Source: Aquabacterium sp. (GTDB lineage: Bacteria > Pseudomonadota > Gammaproteobacteria > Burkholderiales > Burkholderiaceae_C). Taken from it: a stretch of DNA of 64,000 bases. Shown in pieces: positions 28,389 through 37,215 of the stretch. The notes under the pieces are model-generated. The model was not told the origin of the DNA, did not search any database, and saw nothing but the letters and a program-made list of their open reading frames with translations. The DNA is taken from assembly GCF_016195855.1 (NCBI RefSeq), contig NZ_JACPYU010000003.1:868001-932000 (forward strand), written 5' to 3'. The position numbers were made by a program, and so were the translations under genes. Numbering within the stretch: the first letter of the stretch is position 1; each line of letters opens with the position of its first letter.

Positions 28389-28648
28389 GGGTTCTTGAAA
28401 CAATTGCGAAACATTAATTTACAACTGAAGCATACGTGAGGGGGCCGCGATACAAGATTCGGGTTCACGCTCAGTTATCGGCCGATCAGGGCGCCGCCCC
28501 CCGAATCGGGTGCCTTTCCCGACGAATATGGTGAATAGTCCACGCATTCGCCCTTGAGCCCCCATGCAGGCCACGCTCGCGTAGGCCGCGCCTCCTGGGA
28601 TAGCCCATGCGCTGGCAAGCATGCTGCGCCGCAGCGATAATGGCGCCC

Positions 28649-29585
28649 ATGCTGCAACAACGCACCCTCAAATCCCTGACCCGAGCCGTGGGCGTGGGCC
28701 TGCACAGCGGCCAGCGTGTCGAATTGACACTGCGCCCTGCGCCGCCCAACACCGGCATCGTGTTCCGGCGTGTGGACCTGGCCCAGCCGGTCGACATCCC
28801 CGTGACACCCAAGTCGGTGTGCGATACGCGCATGGCCACCACCATCTCGCCGAATGGTGATCCGGGCGCCCCCAAGGTCAACACGATCGAGCACCTGATG
28901 TCGGCCTGCGCCGGCCTGGGGCTGGACAATGTGTACGTGGACATCACGGCCGAGGAAGTCCCCATCCTGGACGGCTCGTCGGCGGCTTTCGTGTACCTGC
29001 TGCAAAGCGCCGGCATCGAGCTGCAGAAGGCGCCCAAGAAGTTCCTGCGCATCAACAAGATGGTGGAAGTGCGCGAAGGCGAAGGCCGCACGCTCAAATG
29101 GGCGCGCCTGGAGCCCTACAACAGCTACAAGCTGGCTTTCGAGATCGACTTCGACCACCCCCGCCGTGGACCAGACCGGCCAGCGCGTGGAGTTCGACTT
29201 CGCCTCCGGCCAGTACAAGCGCGACATCGCCCGCGCCCGCACCTTCGGCTTCACCAAGGACGTGGAGATGATGCGTGCCCGCGGCCTGGGTCTGGGTGCC
29301 AGCATGGACAACGCCATCGTGGTGGACGACTACCGCGTGCTCAACAGCGATGGCCTGCGCTACGACGACGAGTTCGTCAAACACAAGATCCTGGACGCCA
29401 TTGGCGACCTGTACGTGGTGGGCCACCCGCTGCTGGCCGCCTACACGGCCTACAAGTCCGGCCATGCGCTCAACAACAAGCTGCTGCATGCCCTGCTGTC
29501 CCAGCAGGACGCCTGGGACATCGTCACCTTCGAGGACGAGGCCAAGGCCCCACGCGGCATGGCCGAACTGGCCCCCGCCTGGTAA
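28649..29585 (+). pseudogene. lpxC: UDP-3-O-acyl-N-acetylglucosamine deacetylase, broken by a one-base insertion
   Basis: LpxC, the zinc-dependent committed step of lipid A synthesis. From the ATG at 28649 the frame reads [20 protein letters not shown] and the zinc-site segment [17 protein letters not shown] correctly up to EIDFDHP. It then slips into an Arg-rich nonsense frame. The next frame continues [20 protein letters not shown] and [10 protein letters not shown] to the normal C-terminus at 29585. The break is a C5 run at 29158-29162 where C4 restores a protein of 311 residues, the family length. lpxC is essential in nearly all Gram-negatives, so a base-call error is the likeliest cause and the gene is probably intact in the cell. 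Confidence 0.95.
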
Positions 29586-29597
29586 GCGCGGCCAGAC

Positions 29598-29786
29598 ATG
29601 GGTGCCGTCTTCCGGCTGATGACCCTGCTGCTGGTCGGCGGCTTCGTGGTGAGCATGGTCCTGCACACCTTGACGGGTGATGCCATCTGGCGCCAACGCG
29701 CCATGCAATTGCTCAAATGGGGCGTGGTGCTGGCGCTGGTCTTTTTCGGCTTCTTCATCTTGCGCCGCGCGGCTGTCTTCATTTAG
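29598..29786 (+). CDS. small two-helix membrane protein downstream of lpxC
   Basis: A 62-residue protein starting 12 bp after lpxC. It has two hydrophobic segments ([16 protein letters not shown] and [14 protein letters not shown]) joined by a short charged stretch ([15 protein letters not shown]). I do not recognise a named family. The tight spacing and the membrane-like composition favour a real gene over a chance frame. Function is unknown. Confidence 0.65.
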   Translation: MGAVFRLMTLLLVGGFVVSMVLHTLTGDAIWRQRAMQLLKWGVVLALVFFGFFILRRAAVFI

Positions 29787-29833
29787 GCATTTTTCAGCCA
29801 TCCCCCTCGGATATCAGGACGAAAATCCGCGTC

Positions 29834-29853
29834 ATTCCCATTTTCATGGGGAT
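29834..29853. other. hairpin in the lpxC-prpE intergenic region
   Basis: ATTCCCAT-TTTC-ATGGGGAT forms an 8-bp stem with one G-T pair and a 4-nt loop, 84 bp before prpE. No T-run follows. It may be a weak terminator after the lpxC operon or part of the prpE leader. Confidence 0.35.
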
Positions 29854-29936
29854 ACCACTCATTTGAGGGGGGAGTGGAAAATCTAGTATGTCGAAATAAC
29901 AAATGACGTGCAGCACGCACGCTCTAGGGATTCGAC

Positions 29937-31832
29937 ATGACATATGAAGCTGTGTACAAGCGGTCGGTCACCGACCGCGATGCCTTCTGGCGAGAACAAG
30001 CCGAACGCATTGAATGGGCGCACCCATTCGATCAGGTGTGCGACCACAGCCAACCGCCCTTTGCCAGATGGTTTGGGGGCGGCAAGACCAACTTGTGCCA
30101 CAACGCGGTAGACCGCCATGTGCCCCACCGCCCTGATCAGCCCGCGCTGATCCACGTCTCCACCGAAACCGGCCAAGAACGCACCATCAGCTACGGCCAG
30201 CTGTTCGTGGAAGTGCAGCGCATGGCGGCGCTGCTGGTCAACATGGGCGTGGGCAAAGGTGACCGTGTCCTGATCTACATGCCCATGATCCCCGAAGCCG
30301 TGATCGCCATGCTGGCCACGGTGCGGCTGGGCGCCATCCACTCCGTGGTGTTCGGCGGTTTTGCCAGCCACTCCCTGGCCACCCGCATTGACGACGCCAA
30401 GCCCACCGTGGTCGTCACGGCCGATGCGGGCTCGCGCGGCGGCAAGGTCATTGCCTACAAGCCGCTGCTGGACGAGGCCCTGAGCCTGTGCCAGCACCCG
30501 GTCAAGCACGTGCTGCTGGTCAACCGCGGCCTGGCCCCGGCCGACATGGTGTCCCCGCGCGACGTGGACTACGCCAGCGCCCGCAAGGAAGTGATGGACG
30601 CCAAAGTGCCCTGTGAATGGGTCGAGTCCAACCACCCCAGCTACACGCTCTACACCAGCGGCACCACCGGCAAACCCAAGGGCGTGCAGCGCGACACCGG
30701 CGGCTACGCCGTGGCCCTGGCCACCTCGATGGACCAGATCTACTGTGGCAAACCGGGCGAGACTTTTTTTTGCACCAGCGACATCGGCTGGGTCGTGGGC
30801 CACAGCTACATCGTCTATGGCCCCCTGCTGGCCGGCATGAGCACCATCATCTACGAAGGCCTGCCGATTCGGCCTGACGCCGCCATCTGGTGGTCCCTGG
30901 TCGAGAAGTACCAGGTCAGCGTGATGTTCTCGGCGCCCACGGCCATCCGCGTGCTCAAGAAGCAGGACCCCGATTGCCTCAAGCGCCACGACCTGTCCAG
31001 CCTCAAGCACCTGTTCCTGGCAGGTGAGCCGCTGGACGAGCCCACCGCCCGCTGGATCGGCGAGGCCATTGGCAAACCCATCATCGACAACTACTGGCAG
31101 ACCGAAACCGGCTGGCCCATCCTGAGCCTGGCGCGCGGCGTGGACCCGGATGCCAAGCCGCGCCTGGGCTCACCGGGCGTACCCATGCCCGGCTACCAGG
31201 TCAAGCTGCTGGACGACCTCACGGGCGAAGAGTTGACCCAGCCCAATCAGAAGGGCGTGCTGACCATCGAAGGCCCGCTGCCACCGGGCTGCATGCAGAC
31301 CATCTGGGGTGACGACGAACGCTTCGTCAAAACCTACTGGAGTACCTTCAAGAACAAGCAGGTCTACAACACCTTCGACTGGGGCATCCGCGACGAGGAC
31401 GGCTACTACTTCATCCTGGGCCGCACCGACGACGTGATCAATGTTGCCGGCCACCGCCTGGGCACACGCGAGATCGAAGAGGCTGTGAGCAGCCACCCGG
31501 CCGTGGCCGAAGTGGCGGTGGTGGGCGTGGCCGATGAGCTCAAGGGCCAGGTGGCGCGCGCCTTCGTGGTGCCACGCGATGCCAGCCGTGTGGCCGATGA
31601 GGCCGGCCGCAAGGCCCTGGAAGCCGAGATCATGGCCACGGTGGACCAGCAGATCGGCGCCGTGGGCCGCCCCGCCCGCGTGCACTTCGTCAATGTGCTG
31701 CCCAAGACCCGCTCGGGCAAGCTGCTGCGCCGTGCCATCCAGGCCGTGTGCGAAGGCCGCGACACGGGGGACCTCACCACCATCGAAGACCCGACGGCGC
31801 TGGCGCAGTTGCAGGAAGCCGTGAAGCGCTGA
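29937..31832 (+). CDS. prpE: propionyl-CoA synthetase
   Basis: A 631-residue ANL-superfamily acyl-CoA ligase activating propionate with ATP and CoA. The N-terminus YEAVYKRSVTDRDAFW and CHNAVDRH are typical of PrpE. The AMP-binding P-loop is YTSGTTGKPKGVQRDTGGYA, the aryl/acyl site DNYWQTETGWP, and the C-terminal hinge and catalytic lysine region GRTDDVINVAGHRLGTREIEE and PKTRSGKLLRRAIQ. No prpBCD genes are nearby, so propionyl-CoA may feed another route such as methylmalonyl-CoA or PHA synthesis; the neighbouring phaZ makes the latter link plausible. Confidence 0.96.
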   Translation: MTYEAVYKRSVTDRDAFWREQAERIEWAHPFDQVCDHSQPPFARWFGGGKTNLCHNAVDRHVPHRPDQPALIHVSTETGQERTISYGQLFVEVQRMAALLVNMGVGKGDRVLIYMPMIPEAVIAMLATVRLGAIHSVVFGGFASHSLATRIDDAKPTVVVTADAGSRGGKVIAYKPLLDEALSLCQHPVKHVLLVNRGLAPADMVSPRDVDYASARKEVMDAKVPCEWVESNHPSYTLYTSGTTGKPKGVQRDTGGYAVALATSMDQIYCGKPGETFFCTSDIGWVVGHSYIVYGPLLAGMSTIIYEGLPIRPDAAIWWSLVEKYQVSVMFSAPTAIRVLKKQDPDCLKRHDLSSLKHLFLAGEPLDEPTARWIGEAIGKPIIDNYWQTETGWPILSLARGVDPDAKPRLGSPGVPMPGYQVKLLDDLTGEELTQPNQKGVLTIEGPLPPGCMQTIWGDDERFVKTYWSTFKNKQVYNTFDWGIRDEDGYYFILGRTDDVINVAGHRLGTREIEEAVSSHPAVAEVAVVGVADELKGQVARAFVVPRDASRVADEAGRKALEAEIMATVDQQIGAVGRPARVHFVNVLPKTRSGKLLRRAIQAVCEGRDTGDLTTIEDPTALAQLQEAVKR

Positions 31833-31843
31833 TCAGGCCTGCG

Positions 31844-33094
31844 TCAAGCCGCCGTCTGGTGGATCACATCCCGCACGCGGGGGTAGATCTCGTTTTGCCA
31901 GCGGCGGCCGCTGAACACCCCGTAGTGGCCGACCCCTGTCTGCACGTGGTGGGTGCGCCAATAAGGCCGCACCGAGGTGCACAGGTCCTGTGCGGCCACG
32001 GTCTGGCCCACCGAGCAAATGTCGTCGCGCTCGCCTTCCACCGTGAACAAGGCGGTGCGGCGGATGGCCCTGGGGTCCACGATGTTGTCGCGCCAGCTCA
32101 AGACGCCGCGCGGCAGGTCGTAGGTCTGGAAGACCTTGCCCACGGTTTCCAGGTAGAACTCGCCAGGCAGATCGGCCACGGCGAAGTACTCTTCATAGAA
32201 GGCCTTGGTGGGCGCGGCCTTCTCGTGCTCGCCGGCCGCAATGTGCGCGTACATGTCCTCGAAGGCCTTCTTGTGCCGCTCGTGGTTCATCGCCATGAAG
32301 GCCGACAACTGCACGAAGCCTGGGTAGACCTTGCGGCCCGAGCCACGCTGCGTCCAGGGCACCTTGTGGATCATGTTCTCTTCAAACCAGCTCATGGGTT
32401 TGCTGGTGGCCAGCTCGTTCACCCCGGTGGGGTTGACGCGGCAATCGATCGGCCCGGCCATCAGCGTCAGGCTGCGTGGCTGCGCGGGGTGGGCATCCTG
32501 CGCCATCAACGAGGTAGCCGCCAAGGCAGCGACACAAGGCTGGCAGATGGCCATCAGGTGCGAGCCCGGCCCCATGCGGTCCAGGAAACGGATCAGGTGC
32601 TCGGTGTAGTCGTCCAGGCCGAAGGGGCCGTGGCGCAAAGGCACGTCTCGGGCGTTGTGCCAATCGGTGATGTAGACATCGTGGTCTTGCAGCAGGGTGC
32701 GCACGGTGTCGCGCAGCAAGGTGGCGAAGTGGCCCGACATGGGCGCCACCAGCAGCACGCGCGGCAACTCGGGGCCGCCCTCCTTGCGAAAGCGCAGCAA
32801 GGTACCAAACGGGGTGCTCATCACCTTCTCTTCGGTGATGGCGTATTCGCGGCCCTGGCAGACCACGGAAGCGATGTCGAACGAGGGGCGGCTGTGGGTC
32901 AGCTTCAGGCGGGCGAACACCTCGTGGGCGGCGGCCATGCTGCGCGCGAACACGCCGCCGGCCAGCAGCTCCTCCATGGATGACTCGGCCGGGCCTGGTG
33001 GCAAGGTCTGATGCAGCCAGTCGGCCAGCCCCTGCGCCATGACGCGCCAGGGCTCCAGCATGGTGTGTTGTGCCTGATAGGTCGAGTACAGCAT
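31844..33094 (-). CDS. phaZ: intracellular polyhydroxybutyrate depolymerase
   Basis: A 416-residue PhaZ of the intracellular Ralstonia type, which degrades storage granules of poly-3-hydroxybutyrate. It begins MLYSTYQAQHTMLEPWRVMA as in the family. The nucleophile is a cysteine rather than serine (AICQPCVAA, Cys184), matching Cys183 of the R. eutropha enzyme. The C-terminal histidine lies in TGVGHYGVFSGRRW. It is convergent with prpE, with an 11-bp gap, and divergent from the GST-like gene. The presence of phaZ shows that the organism makes PHB. Confidence 0.95.
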   Translation of the reverse strand: MLYSTYQAQHTMLEPWRVMAQGLADWLHQTLPPGPAESSMEELLAGGVFARSMAAAHEVFARLKLTHSRPSFDIASVVCQGREYAITEEKVMSTPFGTLLRFRKEGGPELPRVLLVAPMSGHFATLLRDTVRTLLQDHDVYITDWHNARDVPLRHGPFGLDDYTEHLIRFLDRMGPGSHLMAICQPCVAALAATSLMAQDAHPAQPRSLTLMAGPIDCRVNPTGVNELATSKPMSWFEENMIHKVPWTQRGSGRKVYPGFVQLSAFMAMNHERHKKAFEDMYAHIAAGEHEKAAPTKAFYEEYFAVADLPGEFYLETVGKVFQTYDLPRGVLSWRDNIVDPRAIRRTALFTVEGERDDICSVGQTVAAQDLCTSVRPYWRTHHVQTGVGHYGVFSGRRWQNEIYPRVRDVIHQTAA

Positions 33095-33117
33095 GCGGGT
33101 CTTTCGCAGTTGGGGCG

Positions 33118-33135
33118 TTGCAAGGCCTGCTGCAA
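33118..33135. promoter_or_regulatory. TTGCA dyad between phaZ and GST gene
   Basis: TTGCA-AGGCCTGC-TGCAA is an 18-bp dyad in the 154-bp region shared by divergent phaZ and the GST-like gene. TGC-rich dyads are recognised by the PHB regulator PhaR in several proteobacteria, so this is a candidate site. No PhaR gene is in the window. Confidence 0.3.
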
Positions 33136-33248
33136 GTTGCGAGCCACACTTTGTTGAACGCACACCGGCACACACCTGGCGCCCGCATGGCACACCGCTT
33201 GCTGTCTCTTGCAGGTACACCCTCGGCACCCACAGAGAAGGAGACCCC

Positions 33249-34022
33249 ATGGCCACCCTTGCCAAAGCACCTGCCAAGAAGGCAGCGGCGAAAAAACCCA
33301 CCGCCCAGGCGGTGGCTCCGGCGGCCGTGAAAGCGTCTTCCCCCCCACCCCTCAAAGCCCTGCCCGACACCACGACCACGCTGACGATCACGAGCAAGAA
33401 CTACTCTTCGTGGTCACTGCGCGGCTGGCTGCTGACACGCTTCGCCGGCCTGCCCTTCGTGGAGCACGCCCTGCCGCCCGACGATCCCTCCACGCGCGCC
33501 GAGATCCTGCTGCTGTCGTCCTCCATCCTCGTGCCTTGCCTGGAGCACCAGGGCATCCGCGTGTGGGACACCCTGGCCATTGCCGAGTACCTCAACGAGG
33601 TCTGCCCCGAAGCGCACCTGCTGCCCGCAGACGCCAAGGCCCGCGCGCACTGCCGCGCCATCAGCGGCGAGATGCACTCGGGCTTCTCTGCGCTGCGCTC
33701 ATCGCTGCCGATGAACCTGCGCAACCACTTTCCCAAGTTCAAGATCTGGTCACGCGCCCAGGCGGACATCGACCGCATCACCGCGATCTGGCGTGACTGC
33801 CTCACCACCTATGGCGGCCCCTACCTGTTTGGTGCGCAACGCACGGTCGCCGATGCGATGTACGCACCGGTGTGCACGCGCTTTGCCACCTACGACGTCC
33901 AGCTCGACGCCGTCTGCCAGGCCTATTGCGCGCTGATGCTGGGCCAGCCCGAGATGAAGGAATGGCTCAAGGGCGCCAAGGCCGAACCCGCCGACATCGA
34001 CGAGCTGGACGTGGAGTTCTGA
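33249..34022 (+). CDS. glutathione S-transferase-family protein with Lys/Ala-rich N-terminal extension
   Basis: A 257-residue protein. Residues 1 to about 35 are a histone H1-like low-complexity tail (LAKAPAKKAAAKKPTAQAVA). From residue about 42 a thioredoxin-fold GST N-domain follows (LTITSKNYSSWSLRGWLL; glutathione-binding region WDTLAIAEYLNEVCPE), then an all-helical C-domain. The ATG at 33249 has AAGGAG 7 bp upstream, so the tail is translated. It is divergent from phaZ. Basic KA-rich tails occur on PHB-granule and nucleoid proteins of betaproteobacteria, so DNA or granule contact is possible (inference). Confidence 0.9.
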   Translation: MATLAKAPAKKAAAKKPTAQAVAPAAVKASSPPPLKALPDTTTTLTITSKNYSSWSLRGWLLTRFAGLPFVEHALPPDDPSTRAEILLLSSSILVPCLEHQGIRVWDTLAIAEYLNEVCPEAHLLPADAKARAHCRAISGEMHSGFSALRSSLPMNLRNHFPKFKIWSRAQADIDRITAIWRDCLTTYGGPYLFGAQRTVADAMYAPVCTRFATYDVQLDAVCQAYCALMLGQPEMKEWLKGAKAEPADIDELDVEF

Positions 34023-34034
34023 GCCGGCAACACC

Positions 34035-34469
34035 TCAGGCCTCCGGGCCATCCCAGGGTGTGGACTCGGGGATGGCGCACACCGGTGCCACGTCCACGGT
34101 CCGGAAATCAGCCGGGCTGACGATCTCCAGGTACTCCATGTCTGGCGAGTAGTCGAACAGGTAGTGGCGCACGCCCGGGCGCTGGTGCACGCAGTCGCCG
34201 GCCTTCACCAGGGTCTCCTGATCCTCGTACATGAAGCGCGCCCAGCCCTTGGTCATGATGACGATCTGGAAATCAGCCTCATGTCGGTGCCAGCCCGTGC
34301 CCGTTTCTGGCGCACTGTTCGCCTTGACGAGGTGCGCGATGACGCGGCCATTGGTCGCATCCTTGATCCCGAGGTCCTTGTAGAGGAAAAAATCGCGCAA
34401 TCCCTCGCCATGCCACTCGGTGTCTTCGGGTCGGACATGAGAGAACTTGGTCGCCGTGGTATCCAGCAT
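34035..34469 (-). CDS. cupin-domain protein
   Basis: A 144-residue single-domain cupin. The two metal-binding motifs are visible: GTGWHRHEADFQIVIMTKG (HxH...E region) and GDCVHQRPGVRHYLFDYSPD. The ATG at 34469 is chosen because GGAAAGGAG lies 7 bp upstream. Small cupins bind Fe, Mn or Ni and may be dioxygenases, isomerases or sensors; nothing here fixes the role. It is convergent with the GST-like gene. Confidence 0.87.
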   Translation of the reverse strand: MLDTTATKFSHVRPEDTEWHGEGLRDFFLYKDLGIKDATNGRVIAHLVKANSAPETGTGWHRHEADFQIVIMTKGWARFMYEDQETLVKAGDCVHQRPGVRHYLFDYSPDMEYLEIVSPADFRTVDVAPVCAIPESTPWDGPEA

Positions 34470-34566
34470 GGTGCAGCTCCTTTCCGTGCAAACCTGACGC
34501 CAGGACGCCACGCATAAAACATTCCCGGCACAATGCAGGCTTCAACGCACCGAAATTGCCCCCCAT

Positions 34567-35286
34567 ATGAAAAACACGCCCGCGCTGACCGACGCCGACA
34601 TCAACGAAATCGACCTGCTGCTGGCCGCCGTGCCGGCCCCGTTTGAAACCGTTGACGCCGTGATCCTGGACGGCTACCTCGCCGGCGTGCTGGTGCAGCC
34701 CGTGCTGCTGGAGCCCGAGCAGTGGCTGCCGCCGATCTTCGGCACCGAAGGCATGCCCGAGGGCGGCATCGAAGGCTGGACCGAAAAGCAGCACGACAAG
34801 CTGATCAGCCTGATCACCCGCCGCAAGGACGAGATCCTGCGCGGCATCCTGGAAGACGGCTGGTTCGACCCCATCATCCCGCTGATCGAGGACGACGACG
34901 GCAAGGTGCTGGAAGGCAAGGACGCCATGGAAGGCATCGGCTACTGGGCCGCCGGCTTCGAGTGGGCCCTGGCCAACTTCCCGCAACTGGAAGAAGCCGC
35001 CCTGCCCGGCGTGCCCGATCTGCTGGACTCCATCTGGCGCCACCTGCCCGAGCAGGACGAAACCCAGCAGGCCATGACCAAGGCCCTGGACGAAGAGCAC
35101 CCGCTGCAGGGCATGGATGACGCCATCGAGGCCCTGGTGTTCGACGTGGTGGACCTGGCCCAGATCGGCATCGCCGAGCGCGTCAAGGTCGAGACCGTGG
35201 TGCGTGACGGCCCCAAGATCGGCCGCAACGACCCCTGCCATTGCGGCAGCGGCAAGAAGTACAAGAACTGCCACGGCGCCAACTGA
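34567..35286 (+). CDS. YecA/UPF0149-family protein with SEC-C zinc motif
   Basis: A 239-residue protein. The N-terminal two thirds match UPF0149/YgfB-YecA ([39 protein letters not shown]). The C-terminus ends in a SEC-C zinc-binding motif ([20 protein letters not shown]), as in SecA. Proteins with this motif bind ribosomes or SecA-linked partners. It starts about 100 bp from the divergent cupin gene. Confidence 0.92.
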   Translation: MKNTPALTDADINEIDLLLAAVPAPFETVDAVILDGYLAGVLVQPVLLEPEQWLPPIFGTEGMPEGGIEGWTEKQHDKLISLITRRKDEILRGILEDGWFDPIIPLIEDDDGKVLEGKDAMEGIGYWAAGFEWALANFPQLEEAALPGVPDLLDSIWRHLPEQDETQQAMTKALDEEHPLQGMDDAIEALVFDVVDLAQIGIAERVKVETVVRDGPKIGRNDPCHCGSGKKYKNCHGAN

Positions 35287-35322
35287 CCTGATGCAGCCGG
35301 CCGACAGGCTGGCTCTGCGCCG

Positions 35323-36201
35323 ATGCGTCTTCAACTGCTTTCCGACCTCCACCTCGAGCGCTACCCGCAGTTCAAGGCCCAGGCTGCGCCTGACGTCGAT
35401 GTGCTGATCCTGGCGGGCGACATTGGCTCCTACCAGCCCGGCAGCCGCCTGGAAACCGACGATTTCGGCCTGGGCCAGTTCTCGCCCCTGCGCCCTGATT
35501 CGCCCTGGCGCACGGTGCTGTATGTGCCCGGCAACCACGAGTACGACGGGCTGGAGTTCGCGCCCACGCGCGAGCGCCTGAAGGCGATCTGCGCACAGCT
35601 GGGCATCATCTGGCTGGAGCAGGCCGTGTACACCATCGGCGCTGTGCGCTTTGTGGGCACGACCTTGTGGAGCGACTTCGACGCCTTTGCGGCCGAGGAA
35701 TCCAACCTGACGCGCCAGCTGCAGCAGCGCGAGAAAGCCTACCGCGCGGCCAACTTCTACCTGCGCAAGAACACCACCTTGCTCAACGGCGAGCCCATGC
35801 TGGCCGAGGCCATGCGCGAGCTGGCCCTGCGTTGCCAGGACTGGCTGCGGCAAGCCCTGGCCGAACCGTTTGACGGCCACACCGTGGTGGTCACCCACTT
35901 CGCCCCCAGCCTGCTGAGCGCAGACCCCCGCTACGGCCTGACACCCGGCACCGCCGGCTTCTGCAACGGCCTGGACGCGCTGCTGCGGCATGCCCAGTTG
36001 TGGGTGCACGGCCACCTGCACTGCCCTGTCGACTACCTCAAGCGGGGTCAGCACGAAGGCCAGGCCTGGCAATGCCGCGTGGCCGCCAACCCGCGTGGTT
36101 ATGTCAGCAAAGGCGAGCAGGACACCTTCGTCGAGCAGTTCGTGATTGACCTAGACTTACGCCAACGCCCTGACACCGCAACAGAAAGAGGACCCTCATG
36201 A
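35323..36201 (+). CDS. calcineurin-like metallophosphoesterase
   Basis: A 292-residue phosphoesterase with all family metal-binding blocks: LLSDLHLE, LILAGDIGSY, VPGNHEYDG, VVVTHFAPSL and WVHGHLHCPVD. The substrate is unknown; related proteins hydrolyse phosphodiesters or nucleotides. Its stop overlaps the start of the universal stress protein gene by 4 bp (ATGA), so they are translationally coupled. Confidence 0.93.
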   Translation: MRLQLLSDLHLERYPQFKAQAAPDVDVLILAGDIGSYQPGSRLETDDFGLGQFSPLRPDSPWRTVLYVPGNHEYDGLEFAPTRERLKAICAQLGIIWLEQAVYTIGAVRFVGTTLWSDFDAFAAEESNLTRQLQQREKAYRAANFYLRKNTTLLNGEPMLAEAMRELALRCQDWLRQALAEPFDGHTVVVTHFAPSLLSADPRYGLTPGTAGFCNGLDALLRHAQLWVHGHLHCPVDYLKRGQHEGQAWQCRVAANPRGYVSKGEQDTFVEQFVIDLDLRQRPDTATERGPS

Positions 36202-36620
36202 AGATCTTGCTCCCCGTGGACGGCAGCCCCTACACCAAGCGCATGCTGGCCTGGTTGACGACGCACGAAGAGTGGCTCAGCGGCCAGCACGAGTACACGG
36301 TGCTGACGGTGGTGCCCATGATCCCGCCGCACGCCGCTTCGATGTTCCCGGCCGACCAGCTCAAGACCTATTACGACGACACGGCCGACGCCATCTTCAA
36401 GCCCATCCGCAAGTTCACGGCCAAGCACAACCTGGCCACGGCCTATGTGTCCAAGACCGGCCACGCGCCTGAAGTCATCGCCAAGATGGCCGACAAGGGC
36501 AAGTTCGACCTGGTCATCATGGGCTCGCACGGCCACAGCAACCTGATGAACCTGGTGACCGGCTCGGTGACCACCCAGGTGCTGGCGCGCAGCAAGGTGC
36601 CCGTGCTGCTGGTGCGCTGA
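36198..36620 (+). CDS. universal stress protein UspA family
   Basis: A 140-residue single-domain Usp. It starts MKILLPVDGSPYTKRMLAWL and ends with the ATP-binding signature (IMGSHGHSNLMNLVTGSVTT, then VLARSKVPVLLVR). This GxxGHS type usually binds ATP. It overlaps the metallophosphoesterase by 4 bp and is followed by a strong bidirectional terminator. Confidence 0.95.
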   Translation: MKILLPVDGSPYTKRMLAWLTTHEEWLSGQHEYTVLTVVPMIPPHAASMFPADQLKTYYDDTADAIFKPIRKFTAKHNLATAYVSKTGHAPEVIAKMADKGKFDLVIMGSHGHSNLMNLVTGSVTTQVLARSKVPVLLVR

Positions 36621-36667
36621 CACCCGCTGGTCCGGCGCCCGGCGCTTTGATCGCCATCCAAAAACAA

Positions 36668-36686
36668 GGCCCGCATCAAGCGGGCC
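36668..36686. terminator. bidirectional intrinsic terminator
   Basis: GGCCCGC-ATCAA-GCGGGCC, a perfect 7-bp GC stem, followed by TTTGCTTT on the plus strand and by TTGTTTTT on the minus strand. It serves the convergent Usp gene and the small membrane-protein gene. Confidence 0.88.
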
Positions 36687-36711
36687 TTTGCTTTGCTGGC
36701 GCAGCGAACGA

Positions 36712-37155
36712 TCAGGGTGCCGATGCCGCGGATGCCACGGAGGCTGCAGCAGCAGGTGCCGGCGTGGCATGCACCGCCGAACCAGGCGACATGGGTGCGT
36801 CTTCCACCGACACCACCTTGGTCACAAAGTAGCGTGTGTCGCCAAAGCAGCTGGTGGGCAGCCCCACCTTCTCTTCGTAGTGCAGGGCCACACGCTGGCC
36901 CATCATGCGGTTGATCTCATCGGCCACGGCATCGTCATGGACGGTGAACAAGAATTTTTCAGAGATGGCGCCGGGCTGCGTCACCAGCACCTGCTCGCCT
37001 TCCCAAGTCTTGCAGACCCAACCCTTTTTGGAAAGCTTTTGAACCCAGCCGGCACGCTCGCCAGTGGAATAACTCCACTTGAGCACACCCACCATGTACA
37101 GCGTGGGCAAGCCGATCAGGATCACGAGGGCGATGAGGATGCGTTTGAGGGTCAT
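36712..37155 (-). CDS. membrane-anchored hypothetical protein
   Basis: A 147-residue protein with one N-terminal membrane helix (RILIALVILIGLPTLYMVGV), a soluble region with Cys residues and Trp (GERAGWVQKLSKKGWVCKTW; GLPTSCFGDTRYFVTKVVSV) and an Ala/Ser/Pro-rich tail. The ATG at 37155 is used; a GTG at 37164 is possible. I recognise it as a conserved Burkholderiales type of hypothetical protein but know no function. Confidence 0.75.
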   Translation of the reverse strand: MTLKRILIALVILIGLPTLYMVGVLKWSYSTGERAGWVQKLSKKGWVCKTWEGEQVLVTQPGAISEKFLFTVHDDAVADEINRMMGQRVALHYEEKVGLPTSCFGDTRYFVTKVVSVEDAPMSPGSAVHATPAPAAAASVASAASAP

Positions 37156-37215
37156 GTGGGACACAGCGCCTGAATTGAAATATCAGGCGCTATGTTGACA
37201 TGAAACCTCGACGCA

